A DNA stretch of 64,000 nt. Origin: Archangium violaceum (GTDB lineage Bacteria; Myxococcota; Myxococcia; Myxococcales; Myxococcaceae). Made by a program: the position numbers and the translations under genes. The DNA lies in the NCBI RefSeq assembly GCF_016887565.1, contig NZ_CP069396.1:372001-436000 (forward strand). The letters are read 5' to 3'. Position 1 is the stretch's first letter. Each line of letters opens with the position of its first letter. Under the pieces are notes generated by a model. The model saw only the letters and a program-made list of their open reading frames with translations. It made no database searches and had not been told where the DNA came from. Below, piece by piece: positions 8,140 through 16,077 of the stretch.

Positions 8140-9499
8140 GCGTGGCCAGCACGCCGTTGCGAGGACGGTGGGTGGAGCCGGACATGGGGACGAGCCGGTA
8201 GTCCGGTGCCAGGCGCAGCTCGTAGCGCGGCAGCAGCGTGGCGAGGGCGACCGTGAGGAGCGTCAGCGTGTAGCCGTTGCCGACGCACTGCCGCTGGCCC
8301 GCGCCGAAGGGCAGGTAGGCGTAGCGGTGCCGGCCCTCCTTCTGTCCGGGGAGGAAGCGCTCGGGGAGGAAGCGCTCGGGCTCCTTCCAGAAGTCGGGAT
8401 GGCGGTGCAGGAGGTAGGGGGAGACCACCATCAGGGTCCTCGGCTGGACGGTCCAACCGGCGAGCTGATCCTCCCGCTCCGCCCGGCGCACGAGCTGCCA
8501 CGCGGGAGGGTGGACGCGGAGGGTCTCGTCCACCACCGCGCGCGTGTACGGCAGGTTCTGGAGGCTCTCGAAGGTGGGCGGCTGCCCTCCCAGGACGGTG
8601 GTCAGCTCGTCACGCACGCGCCGTTGCACGTCGGGGTTGAGCGCCAGCTCATACGCCGTCCAGGTGAGCGCCACCGCCGTGGACTCGTGCCCGCCGACAT
8701 AGAGGGACACCAGCTCGTCGCGCACCTCGGTGTCCGTCAGCGCCACGCCCTGCGTGTCCCGGGCCTCCAGCAGCATCGCCAGGATGTCGTCCTTGCCAGC
8801 GGGGGCCTGACGGCGCTCGGCGATGAGGCCGTAGAAGATGGTGTTCACCTGCTCGACGGCCGCCAGGAAGCGCTTGCTGCGCGAGCCACGAATGGGCATG
8901 CCCAGGATGGAGGTGAGGATCTCCGCCAGGAGCATCGCCACCGAGTCGTGCGGGCCGTGGATGTCCTGGGTGAAGTAGTCGAGCGCGGCGCGGAGCGTGG
9001 CATTGCTCTCGTACATGTTGCTCGAGAAGACGGAGGTGCCCAGCATGCCGACGACCAGCCGGCGCATCTCGGACAGCAACTCCACCGGCTCGCCGGTGCC
9101 AACGTGGGAGGCCCAGCGCTCGGCCATCACCTGGACGTCCCCCGCCATGCCCTCCACCATCCGGGCCAACCGGGGACGGTGGAAGACGGGCTGCACCAGG
9201 CGCCGCTGACGCAGCCAGGAGTCACCATGCGGGGCGGCGAAGAGTCCCTTGCCCAGCAGGGGATTGGGCCGGGTGCCCGCCAGGGAGATGTAGTTGGTGG
9301 CGTTGTCCGCCAGCACGTGCTGCGCATGGTCCGGATGCGTCAGCAGCCAGGCGGGAGCCCGGGGGTTGGGGAAGTAGACGATGTCGCCGTGCCGCTGCTT
9401 CTCCCGGATGAGCCGCCCCAGGGGATTCGTCAACTGCTCGATGCCGAGCCATTCACGCTTGGGCCCGGGGGGATGGGCGGAGTTTCCTGGAGAGGTCAT
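8123..9499 (-). CDS. Cytochrome P450
   Basis: A 458-residue soluble P450. Oxygen-binding I-helix motif GGHEST (269-274), K-helix ETLR (325-328), PERF-type motif PERFLPERF, and the heme-thiolate loop FGAGQRQCVGN with Cys405 are all intact. The ATG at 9499 follows an AGGA-containing leader. It sits 57 bases after a sterol-desaturase-family gene on the same strand, and the two are probably one operon for successive hydroxylations of a lipid-like substrate. No ferredoxin or reductase gene adjoins it, so electrons must come from elsewhere. The GGHEST and PFGAGQRQC wording resembles fatty-acid or CYP102/CYP110-like class enzymes, but the substrate is unknown. Confidence 0.92.
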   Translation of the reverse strand: MTSPGNSAHPPGPKREWLGIEQLTNPLGRLIREKQRHGDIVYFPNPRAPAWLLTHPDHAQHVLADNATNYISLAGTRPNPLLGKGLFAAPHGDSWLRQRRLVQPVFHRPRLARMVEGMAGDVQVMAERWASHVGTGEPVELLSEMRRLVVGMLGTSVFSSNMYESNATLRAALDYFTQDIHGPHDSVAMLLAEILTSILGMPIRGSRSKRFLAAVEQVNTIFYGLIAERRQAPAGKDDILAMLLEARDTQGVALTDTEVRDELVSLYVGGHESTAVALTWTAYELALNPDVQRRVRDELTTVLGGQPPTFESLQNLPYTRAVVDETLRVHPPAWQLVRRAEREDQLAGWTVQPRTLMVVSPYLLHRHPDFWKEPERFLPERFLPGQKEGRHRYAYLPFGAGQRQCVGNGYTLTLLTVALATLLPRYELRLAPDYRLVPMSGSTHRPRNGVLATLTRAG

Positions 9500-9556
9500 G
9501 TCGTGTTCCTACCATTTCCAGGTACTCCAATCAGCCGGGCCGCGCCACCCCCCTCC

Positions 9557-10492
9557 CTATACGGTGGCGGCCCGCCCCGCCTCGTAGACGGGGGCCGATG
9601 CCACGGGCTGCTGCTGGGCCGCGGCCTTGCGCCGCATGTCCTCGGTGGTCTCGCCGTTGCCATCCGGCCGCCAGCCGGGCGGATTGACGAAGTAGCCCCA
9701 CACCTCGCGCAGGCTGCGAGCGCTCCACACATCGCGCAGGAACGGGCCGAACTGGTGGAAGACGATCTTGAAGGGGTTGTTCGTCTTCAGCGGGTGAACC
9801 AGGCCGTACTGGCAGGGAAGATCGTCACGCTCGGGGATATAGGTGCCGAAGAGCCGATCGAAGATGACGAGCACGCCCCCGTAGTTGGCATCCAGGTAGT
9901 CGAGGTTGGCGGCGTGGTGGACGCGGTGCGCCGAGGGGGTGTTGAGGATGCCCTCGAGCCAGCCCAGCTTCGGTGCCCAGTCCGCGTGAATCCAGAACTG
10001 GTAGGTCAGGTTCAGGGCGTACCCGGCGAGGATGGTCGCGGGGGTGAAGCCCAGGAGGGCCAGCGGGGTGAAGATGACGTAGGCGCCCGTTATCTGCGAC
10101 GTCCAGGCGAGCCGGCCCGCGGCGATGAAGTTGATCTCATTCGTCGAGTGGTGCACCGCGTGCGAGAGCCAGAACCACCGGACGCGATGACCGAGCCGGT
10201 GGTACCAGTAGTAGAAGAACTCGATGCCGAAGAACAGGACGACCCACGACCAGACGCCATGGGACGAGGCGTCGAAGAGCCGGTGCTCATAGAGCCACTG
10301 CGCGCCCGGGAGCGTGATGGCCAGCGGGACGACCTTGGTGATCTGCCGTCCCACACTCACGAGGAAGGAGGCCACGGCGGAGCGCCAGACGTACGGGCGC
10401 TTGAAGATGAACCTGTAGGCCAGCACTTCCAGGACGATCGCTCCCAGGGAAGCGCTGAGCAGGATGATGCCCAATGGGCCCATTTCTTTCAT
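9557..10492 (-). CDS. Sterol desaturase/fatty acid hydroxylase family membrane protein
   Basis: A 311-residue integral membrane di-iron oxygenase. The eight-histidine signature of the family is present: HRLGH (near residue 98), HAVHHS (near 111) and HRVHHA (near 190), with WHADW-like context between. Several hydrophobic helices flank the clusters (start MGPLGIILLSASLGAIVLEV, then WVVLFFGIEFFYYWYH). It probably hydroxylates or desaturates an acyl chain, sterol or carotenoid at the membrane. It is the first gene of a pair with the P450 57 bases downstream. The upstream leader contains an 8-bp inverted repeat (GCCTCGCG at 10498 and CGCGAGGC at 10542). Confidence 0.9.
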   Translation of the reverse strand: MKEMGPLGIILLSASLGAIVLEVLAYRFIFKRPYVWRSAVASFLVSVGRQITKVVPLAITLPGAQWLYEHRLFDASSHGVWSWVVLFFGIEFFYYWYHRLGHRVRWFWLSHAVHHSTNEINFIAAGRLAWTSQITGAYVIFTPLALLGFTPATILAGYALNLTYQFWIHADWAPKLGWLEGILNTPSAHRVHHAANLDYLDANYGGVLVIFDRLFGTYIPERDDLPCQYGLVHPLKTNNPFKIVFHQFGPFLRDVWSARSLREVWGYFVNPPGWRPDGNGETTEDMRRKAAAQQQPVASAPVYEAGRAATV

Positions 10493-10588
10493 GAGGAGCC
10501 TCGCGCGGTGGTCGATGTGTGCTCACGCACGCAGTTGTGAACGCGAGGCGCTTATAGCACAATCAGGGCTGGCCGTCACGGGCGTCGG

Positions 10589-11407
10589 TCAGCGGGCCAA
10601 CGCGCTCGGATTGCCTCGGTGTTTCTCGAATCCTTCGCAGTGACCGGCTTGCAGGGTAACCCCGTGCCATTTCCACTGACCGCCCTGCCTCAGCGCCAGG
10701 ATGTCCGGCTCGGAGAACCGCAGGCAGAAATGCGCCTCCAACGGCTTCTTCGTCGTGGTGCGGTGCGCGGTGAGCGTCGCCTCGTAATCCCCTGGCTCGA
10801 ATTGCAGGCGCTCCGCGATGAACAGTCCTATCGGTGACTGCGGTTGGCTCTGGCTGACGATGAGCGGGGTGGGGTCCGCCAGGAACTTCCACGTCAGGTC
10901 CTGGTCCTCCGGGTCGTAGACCCACTCGCCCGTCTCGTTCCAGACGAACACCTTCCACTGCTCCGGAGGCATGCCCACACGCCCGACCTTCAGTTCCATC
11001 CCGGAAATGACCTCGAGCTGCTCCGTCTTGCTGGTGATGGTGAAGGTGGGCTGCAGGTAGAGCCACACCTCCCTCGGACCCTGGGCGATGCGCACCAGGT
11101 GGGGAAGGGACAGGCGTACGGGCGGTCGCCGGTGCAGTGTGAAGAGGTTGTGGAGCGACAGGATGAGCGCCGCCACGGCTCCGACGGTCTGGATCCACTG
11201 GTGCGGCCCCTTGCGCGAGCGCTCTGGCGTGGGGGCGGAGGCCGGGGGCTCCTGAGGCGGGCCGGCCGGCTTCGCCTTGCTCGGGGTGAAGAGGTGGTGG
11301 AGCGACAGGAGGAGCGCCACCGCGGCTCCGACGAGTTGGGGCCACCGGTGCCGCCCCCGGCGCGAGCGCTCCAGCGTGGAGGCGGGCGTGTCATCGGTGG
11401 AGGCCAT
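10589..11407 (-). CDS. Hypothetical protein with a duplicated transmembrane unit
   Basis: A 272-residue protein of unknown function. The N-terminal 95 residues hold two near-copies of one unit: ERSRRGRHRWPQLVGAAVAL... and ERSRKGPHQWIQTVGAVAAL..., each a basic patch, a hydrophobic helix and LSLHHLFT/LSLHNLFT. The rest is a soluble, probably beta-rich domain (WKVFVWNETGEWVYDPED, PIGLFIAERLQFEPGDYEATL). The start is ATG 11407; GTG 11413 is possible. The duplication is also visible in the DNA. Topology suggests a two-helix hairpin anchor with a C-terminal domain facing one side. It is downstream of the FAD monooxygenase on the same strand (gap about 90 bases), with no functional link evident. Confidence 0.65.
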   Translation of the reverse strand: MASTDDTPASTLERSRRGRHRWPQLVGAAVALLLSLHHLFTPSKAKPAGPPQEPPASAPTPERSRKGPHQWIQTVGAVAALILSLHNLFTLHRRPPVRLSLPHLVRIAQGPREVWLYLQPTFTITSKTEQLEVISGMELKVGRVGMPPEQWKVFVWNETGEWVYDPEDQDLTWKFLADPTPLIVSQSQPQSPIGLFIAERLQFEPGDYEATLTAHRTTTKKPLEAHFCLRFSEPDILALRQGGQWKWHGVTLQAGHCEGFEKHRGNPSALAR

Positions 11408-11497
11408 GGACACATGTCAAGCTAACGGCCCTCGGGGTAGAGGACATATGCCCGCCGGCCGTGGAGGTGTGTCCCTTCCCCGACGTGCAGCCAATCC

Positions 11498-12961
11498 CTA
11501 CCGGGCCCAGGCCTGGCCTACGTGCCCATCCGGCCGGAGCAGGAGGGCGCTCAGCTCCCGGAGCTCCTCGCGGTCGTCTCCCACGCGCGCCTGGACGACG
11601 TTCGTCCAGCGCATCCATCCCCGGTCGAGCTGGACGGGGGCTCCGTTGCCCTCACGCAGCCGCAACAACAGCCACTTCCCGTCCCTCATGAAGGAATAGA
11701 GGCGCCTCGTGGCTCCATCGGGCAGCCTCAGCTCCAGGTCGGGGAGCCGCTTGCCGGTCAGGGTCTTCACGGGCTCGCCCTCGCGGCGCGGGGCCGGCAG
11801 CTCCAGCTCCGGATAGCGCACATCCATGCCCGTGATGCGCTCCGCCAGCGAGCGATTCAGGTCCGGGTTCTTCAGGATGTCCGACATCAGGTCGCGCAAG
11901 GCGAGGCCGGACGGAGTGAAGGAGATGAGCGCCGTCTGGGCCTCCGTGTTGTGCAGCAGCGTGTGGCCCACCGGGTGCCGCTCCCGGTGATAGCTCTCGA
12001 GCAGCGACGGCGGCGCCTGGTCCCGCAGCACACCGGCGAGCTTCCAGCCGAGGTTCATGGCGTCGTGGAGGCCGACATTGAGGCCCTGTCCACCCGCGGG
12101 GAAGTGGATGTGCGCCGCATCCCCGGCGAGCAGGACCCGGCCGGCCATGTAGTTCTCCGCGAGCCGGGTCTCGTTGCCGAACCGTGACAGCCATTGCGGC
12201 TCCCTCATCCCGAAGTCGGTGCCAGCGATCTTCGTGACGCTTCGCCTCAGCTCGTCGAGCGTGACGCTCTCCTTGACGGGGGCCTGCATGCGTTCGGGGT
12301 CGACGACGAGCACCCGGTGGATGCCAGGAGAGCGCGGGACCAGCATCAGGCCGCCCCGGAGGTGGGCAACGGAGAGGACTGGTGTCGCCGGAGGCTCCGC
12401 GAGCACCACGTCCCCCAGCATGGCGGTGATCGTGGTGTCCGTTCCCACGAACGCGATACCGGCGAGCTGCCGGACGATGCTGCGCGCGCCATCCGCGCCC
12501 ACCACATAGCGTGCGCGGCAGCGGAAGGACTCACCCCCGGCCGTGCCGGCGAGCTCCACGCCATCCGCATCCTGCCGCAGCTCTCGCACCTCGCATCCGC
12601 GCCGCACGTCCACGCCGAGCTGTCGGGCTCGCTCCTCGAGCAGTTGCTCGGTGACGGTCTGTGAGATGAACAGGGTGAACTTGAAGGTCGTGTCGAGCGC
12701 CGAGAGGTCGAGCCGCGTGTCGAGCATGGCGAAATGAGCGGTCGGCAGGGGCCTGCCTCGCTCCAGGAAGGGCCCCTCCCAGCCACGCAGCGCCAGAACC
12801 TCGAGGGAGCGCGGATGGAGTGTCAACGCCCGCGCCTGCTGGACTGGCTCGACGCGGCGCTCAAGCACCCTCACGGAGATGCCCGCCAGGGCCAGCTCGC
12901 ACGCGAGCATCAATCCGGTCGGGCCACCGCCAACGACCGCGACATCAATCACATCCATCAT
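11498..12961 (-). CDS. FAD-dependent aromatic monooxygenase (PheA/TfdB family)
   Basis: A 487-residue class A flavoprotein monooxygenase. The N-terminal dinucleotide-binding motif is VVGGGPTGLMLACELALAG, the middle motif is VVGADGARSIVRQLAG, and the third FAD motif is VLLAGDAAHIHFPAGGQGLNVG. A short thioredoxin-like C-terminal domain (from about residue 395) ends near position 11498, as in phenol- and rifampicin-type hydroxylases. It hydroxylates an aromatic or polyketide substrate using NAD(P)H. ATG 12961 (or 12958) follows GGAG. It is divergent from an AraC-type regulator with 102 bases between them, a layout typical of substrate-induced detoxification or catabolism. Confidence 0.9.
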   Translation of the reverse strand: MMDVIDVAVVGGGPTGLMLACELALAGISVRVLERRVEPVQQARALTLHPRSLEVLALRGWEGPFLERGRPLPTAHFAMLDTRLDLSALDTTFKFTLFISQTVTEQLLEERARQLGVDVRRGCEVRELRQDADGVELAGTAGGESFRCRARYVVGADGARSIVRQLAGIAFVGTDTTITAMLGDVVLAEPPATPVLSVAHLRGGLMLVPRSPGIHRVLVVDPERMQAPVKESVTLDELRRSVTKIAGTDFGMREPQWLSRFGNETRLAENYMAGRVLLAGDAAHIHFPAGGQGLNVGLHDAMNLGWKLAGVLRDQAPPSLLESYHRERHPVGHTLLHNTEAQTALISFTPSGLALRDLMSDILKNPDLNRSLAERITGMDVRYPELELPAPRREGEPVKTLTGKRLPDLELRLPDGATRRLYSFMRDGKWLLLRLREGNGAPVQLDRGWMRWTNVVQARVGDDREELRELSALLLRPDGHVGQAWAR

Positions 12962-13063
12962 GATGGGAACTCCAGGGCAATGATTGTTCGACCATCACCC
13001 TAGGGGGACACGCGTCTGGCGTGGTAACGTCATCCGGCCAGAAAATAACGAGAATCCGCCAAC
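12962..13063. promoter_or_regulatory. Divergent promoter region, FAD monooxygenase/AraC regulator
   Basis: These 102 bases must hold both promoters. A short palindrome CCCTAGGG lies near 13000 and a relatively A-rich stretch (GAAAATAACGAGAA, about 13039-13052) precedes the regulator's ATG. No strict operator repeat was found. Control of the monooxygenase by the adjacent regulator is inferred from the arrangement. Confidence 0.35.
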
Positions 13064-13873
13064 ATGCCGCGAGAGATTCCCATCGCCATCATCGAGCGCC
13101 CGGACGAGCCGGTGCTCATCGCCATCCCCATCCATTCGGGCAAGGAGCCCGAGACGGCCCGGCACCGCCATGCGCGGGGACAGCTGTTCTCCGTCGGCAG
13201 CGGGCTGATGGTGGTGCATACCGAGCGCGGCAACTGGCTCATGCCGCCGGGAATGGCCGGCTGGATTCCTCCCGGCATCTGGCACTCGGCGCACTGGCAC
13301 GGTCCGACGAGTGGCTGGAGCGTCTATGTCGCGGCCCCAGCCTGTGAAGGGCTGCCCAGGGAGGCCCGGGTCGTGAGGATGTCCCGGGTGTTGGAGGCCA
13401 TTGTCGAGCGCGCCACGGAGTGGGAGCCCGGCGCGCCGCTCGGCCCGGCCGAGGCCCGGCTGGCGGCGGTGGTGCTCGACGAGCTCCAGGTGGCGGAGGA
13501 GGAGCTGTCGCTGCGCCTGCCCATGCCGAGGGAGCGGCGGCTCGTCGCCATCGCCCGGGCGCTGCTCGCCGAGCCGGCCGATGCGCGAGGCGTGGGGGAG
13601 CTGGCCTCCTGGGCGGGCATCAGCGAGCGCTCCCTGACTCGCCACTTCAAGCAGGAGACGGGGATGACGTTCGTGCAGTGGCGGCAGCAGGCGAAGGTGG
13701 CGCGTGCCCTGGAGCTGCTGTCGGAGGGAGGGTCGGTCGGGGACGTGGCCTTCTCCCTGGGCTACGAGAGCGTGAGCGCGTTCATCGCCATGTTCAAGCG
13801 GTTCCTCGGCACGACCCCGGCCCAGTGCCTGGCGGGGCGGCGTGAACCAGAGGCGAGGGCCCGCCGCTTTTAG
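13064..13873 (+). CDS. AraC family transcriptional regulator with cupin sensor
   Basis: A 269-residue regulator. The N-terminal half is a cupin-type sensor (HRHARGQLFSVGSGLMVV, then PPGMAGWIPPGIWHSAHWHG). The C-terminal 100 residues are a double helix-turn-helix AraC domain: VGELASWAGISERSLTRHFKQETGM for the first, and VGDVAFSLGYESVSAFIAMFKRFLGTTP for the second, which carries the family signature. Start ATG 13064. It is transcribed divergently from the FAD monooxygenase and ends 12 bases before a GNAT gene, so it may regulate one or both. The sensor type suggests a small aromatic or antibiotic-like inducer, which cannot be named. Confidence 0.92.
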   Translation: MPREIPIAIIERPDEPVLIAIPIHSGKEPETARHRHARGQLFSVGSGLMVVHTERGNWLMPPGMAGWIPPGIWHSAHWHGPTSGWSVYVAAPACEGLPREARVVRMSRVLEAIVERATEWEPGAPLGPAEARLAAVVLDELQVAEEELSLRLPMPRERRLVAIARALLAEPADARGVGELASWAGISERSLTRHFKQETGMTFVQWRQQAKVARALELLSEGGSVGDVAFSLGYESVSAFIAMFKRFLGTTPAQCLAGRREPEARARRF

Positions 13874-13885
13874 TAGAAACACCGC

Positions 13886-14527
13886 ATGAGCACGCCCGCC
13901 ACGCCCGCCTTCACGAATCCTCCCTACCTCCTCCGCACGCCCCGGCTCCTGCTGCGCTGCATGGGTCCGGACGACGCCGCGCGCCGCAAGGAATCGGTGG
14001 ACTCCAGCGGGGAGCACCTGGAGCGCTTCTTCTCGCGCACTCCCGAGGAGCCCCTGTCGTTGGAGGCCCATGCCGCGCATATCCGGAAGCTCCGCGCGGG
14101 GTTCGATCTGGATCAGGACCGGGGCTACGGGGTCTTCGAGCCGGAGACCGAGAGGTTCCTGGGAGAGGTCAGTCTTCTCCGGCGCGCCGGCATCGACGCG
14201 CTCGAGATTGGCTACTGGCTCCGCCGCGACGCGGTCGGCCAGGGCTTCGCCACGGAGATGGCCTCGGCGGCGGTGAAGACCGCCTTCGAGCTCGACCGGG
14301 TGAAGCGCATGGACCTGATGTGCAAGCCGGAGAACGAGCGGAGCGCGGCGGTAGCGCGCCGGCTGGGCTTCACGTTCGAGGGGCGGCTGCGAGACAGACA
14401 GCTCGCGCCGCACCACCAGCGGGGTGACCTGCTGTGCTTCACCCTCCTGTCCACCGAATACCCGACGTCTCCAGCGAGCCGGCTCCCGCTCGAGGCGTTC
14501 GACTTCCTCGGACGGCGGCTCGCCTGA
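13886..14527 (+). CDS. GNAT family N-acetyltransferase (RimJ/RimL type)
   Basis: A 213-residue acetyltransferase. It opens with the RimJ/RimL signature LRTPRLLLRCMGPDDA and continues with YGVFEPETERFLGEVSLLRR. The acetyl-CoA binding motif A is at EIGYWLRRDAVGQGFATEM, and the C-terminal NERSAAVARRLGFTFEGRLRD is typical of enzymes modifying protein N-termini or small molecules. ATG 13886 lies 12 bases after the AraC gene, so co-transcription is likely. The acceptor substrate is unknown; detoxification of the same compound as the neighbouring monooxygenase is possible but unproven. Confidence 0.88.
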   Translation: MSTPATPAFTNPPYLLRTPRLLLRCMGPDDAARRKESVDSSGEHLERFFSRTPEEPLSLEAHAAHIRKLRAGFDLDQDRGYGVFEPETERFLGEVSLLRRAGIDALEIGYWLRRDAVGQGFATEMASAAVKTAFELDRVKRMDLMCKPENERSAAVARRLGFTFEGRLRDRQLAPHHQRGDLLCFTLLSTEYPTSPASRLPLEAFDFLGRRLA

Positions 14528-14870
14528 GTCCAGCTTCGTGTTCCTACCGCGCCGGGTCAGGCACAGCTCGGGCCGGAGGCGCCGTAGCTGGCGGTGGCGG
14601 CGATGCCCCCGAAGACCCAGCCGATAGAAGACGTCGCCCTGGAAGAGCTGGAAGGTGGGCTGGTTGCGGTGCAGGTCCACCGTCAGCTTCAGCGCGATGC
14701 CCTGGCCGCACGCCGCCCGGAAGGCCTCGTAGACGGGGGAGCCATTTCCGTCGAGCCACCGCGGGCCGTGGTTCCGGTCACGGTGCGGGCCGCGGTGGCC
14801 CACGCTCCGACGGCGCCCCACGAGCTGCGCGCGTTCGCGATGAAATAGCTCAGCTCATGAGAGGGCTCGC
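14528..14870 (-). pseudogene. Possible frameshifted remnant on the reverse strand
   Basis: These 343 bases lie between the GNAT gene and the ferritin-like gene and hold no intact gene. Reading the reverse strand, plausible protein segments occur in successive frames: HELSYFIANARSSWGAVGAWA (near 14860-14800), SPVYEAFRAACGQGIALKLTV and DLHRNQPTFQLFQGDVFYRL (near 14740-14625), then GWVFGGIAATASYGASGPSCA followed by a stop (near 14560). The switching of frames suggests a decayed small gene; I cannot name the family. It may also be chance in GC-rich DNA. Confidence 0.3.
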
Positions 14871-16025
14871 TCAGACAGGATGGGAGACGAACTGGAACGG
14901 CGGCGCGCAGTTCTTCTTGGTTTCAGGGTCGATGTGTTGAATCAGCCGGATGGCCAGCAGCCGCATCTCGTACATGATGCCGATGGTGCTGTTCAGCGCG
15001 TCCGGCTTGCCATTGAAGGTGTTGTCGAGCGCCTGCAACAGGCTGGAGTAGCTGCGGTTGAAGAGCTCCGCGTCGGTACGGGGCTGGGTGCCGGGAGCCC
15101 ATCGTTCGGCCTTGGCGTTGGGCACCAGGTCCCAGACTCCGAACGGGTCGAGCGGCACCGGTGCTCCGGCATAGGCATAGCCCTGGGTCGAGCCCGGCGT
15201 GGCGATCAGCCTGCGCCCGTAGAAGATCTCCGCGAAACGGTAGTAGTGCGCCAGCTGCTCGTGCTGGGCCTTGGGCAGGCTCTGGGGAGTGTCCTTGCCC
15301 CTGCCACGAGCCCAGATGACCTCGAGCACTTCCTTGCCGCCGGAATCGAACGGATCCTGGCGCGTGCCTTCACCCTGGACCCGGATGATCTCGAGCGCGG
15401 CGCATGCCTGCTCCGGGTTGGTCACGGCGAAGAGCACGGTCTCCGGGAACCACTGGGGATTGACCACCTGGGGAGAGCTCTTGACGAAGAGCTGCTTGCC
15501 CAGACGCGCGATCGCCTGGATCAACGCCTCGTAGAACTGGCCGATCGTGGCGAACTCCGGCGTGAAGGGCTCCGGTGCGACACCCTCCGGCGTGACGAGC
15601 TTCCGTGCGAAGGGCTTCACCGGGAAGTCATCGGGTGTCTCGGGCTCCTCGATCTTCATGAACACATTGCCGACCGTGTCGCGGGACAGCTTGTTCAGGC
15701 CGACCACGAGGCCGTCGCCGATGTTCATCGGCAGCGTGGTGGGGTAGTCCGGCACGAACTTCGGGTCGGCGATCCGCGGGTGTCCGCCAATGGCGTTCAA
15801 CACGTTGGCCGCGATGGCCATGTGGAGCATTTCCTGGATGGCGACCGAGCGGATGAGAGCCGCCACTTCCTGGTTCTGGCCGGGCCGGATCGAATAGAGC
15901 GCGGTCAGATAGGGAGGAATGGTGGCGTGCTCCAGCTCGATCGCCCGCTGCAGCAAGACGTGTAACTGCTCGGCGGTGGTGGCCTCGTTTGCCTTCTGGA
16001 TGTAGCTCGGATCGATTCTCAGCAT
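14871..16025 (-). CDS. Ferritin-like protein, counterpart of the VioB/RebD catalytic domain
   Basis: A 384-residue protein of the ferritin-like family found in VioB/RebD/StaD iminophenyl/indole-pyruvate dimer synthases. The hallmark helix pair is visible: AIELEHATIPPYLTALYSI (E32, H33) and IQEMLHMAIAANVLNAIGG (E65, H68), giving Glu/His ligands for a di-metal site, with a matching EQLAHYYRFAEIFYG helix later. ATG 16025. The gene 52 bases upstream encodes what looks like the VioB N-terminal half, so the two together correspond to one full-length VioB/RebD polypeptide. In those pathways the enzyme couples two imine molecules. No VioA, VioE or later tailoring gene is nearby, so the substrate here is unknown. 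Confidence 0.8.
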   Translation of the reverse strand: MLRIDPSYIQKANEATTAEQLHVLLQRAIELEHATIPPYLTALYSIRPGQNQEVAALIRSVAIQEMLHMAIAANVLNAIGGHPRIADPKFVPDYPTTLPMNIGDGLVVGLNKLSRDTVGNVFMKIEEPETPDDFPVKPFARKLVTPEGVAPEPFTPEFATIGQFYEALIQAIARLGKQLFVKSSPQVVNPQWFPETVLFAVTNPEQACAALEIIRVQGEGTRQDPFDSGGKEVLEVIWARGRGKDTPQSLPKAQHEQLAHYYRFAEIFYGRRLIATPGSTQGYAYAGAPVPLDPFGVWDLVPNAKAERWAPGTQPRTDAELFNRSYSSLLQALDNTFNGKPDALNSTIGIMYEMRLLAIRLIQHIDPETKKNCAPPFQFVSHPV

Positions 16026-16077
16026 CCCTGTCCCCCGTTCGGCTGATGCGTTAAAGGGTTTGGCGCTCCTGGATGTG

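Noticed and set aside
11396-11420. TTGACA close to the start of the duplicated-TM gene as a -35 box
   Set aside because: It sits directly in front of the start codons, leaving no room for a -10 element and leader.
12995-14821. 608-codon reverse-strand frame across the AraC and GNAT genes
   Set aside because: Antisense shadow in high-G+C DNA; only its first 60 codons look protein-like and these belong to the decayed patch at 14528-14870.
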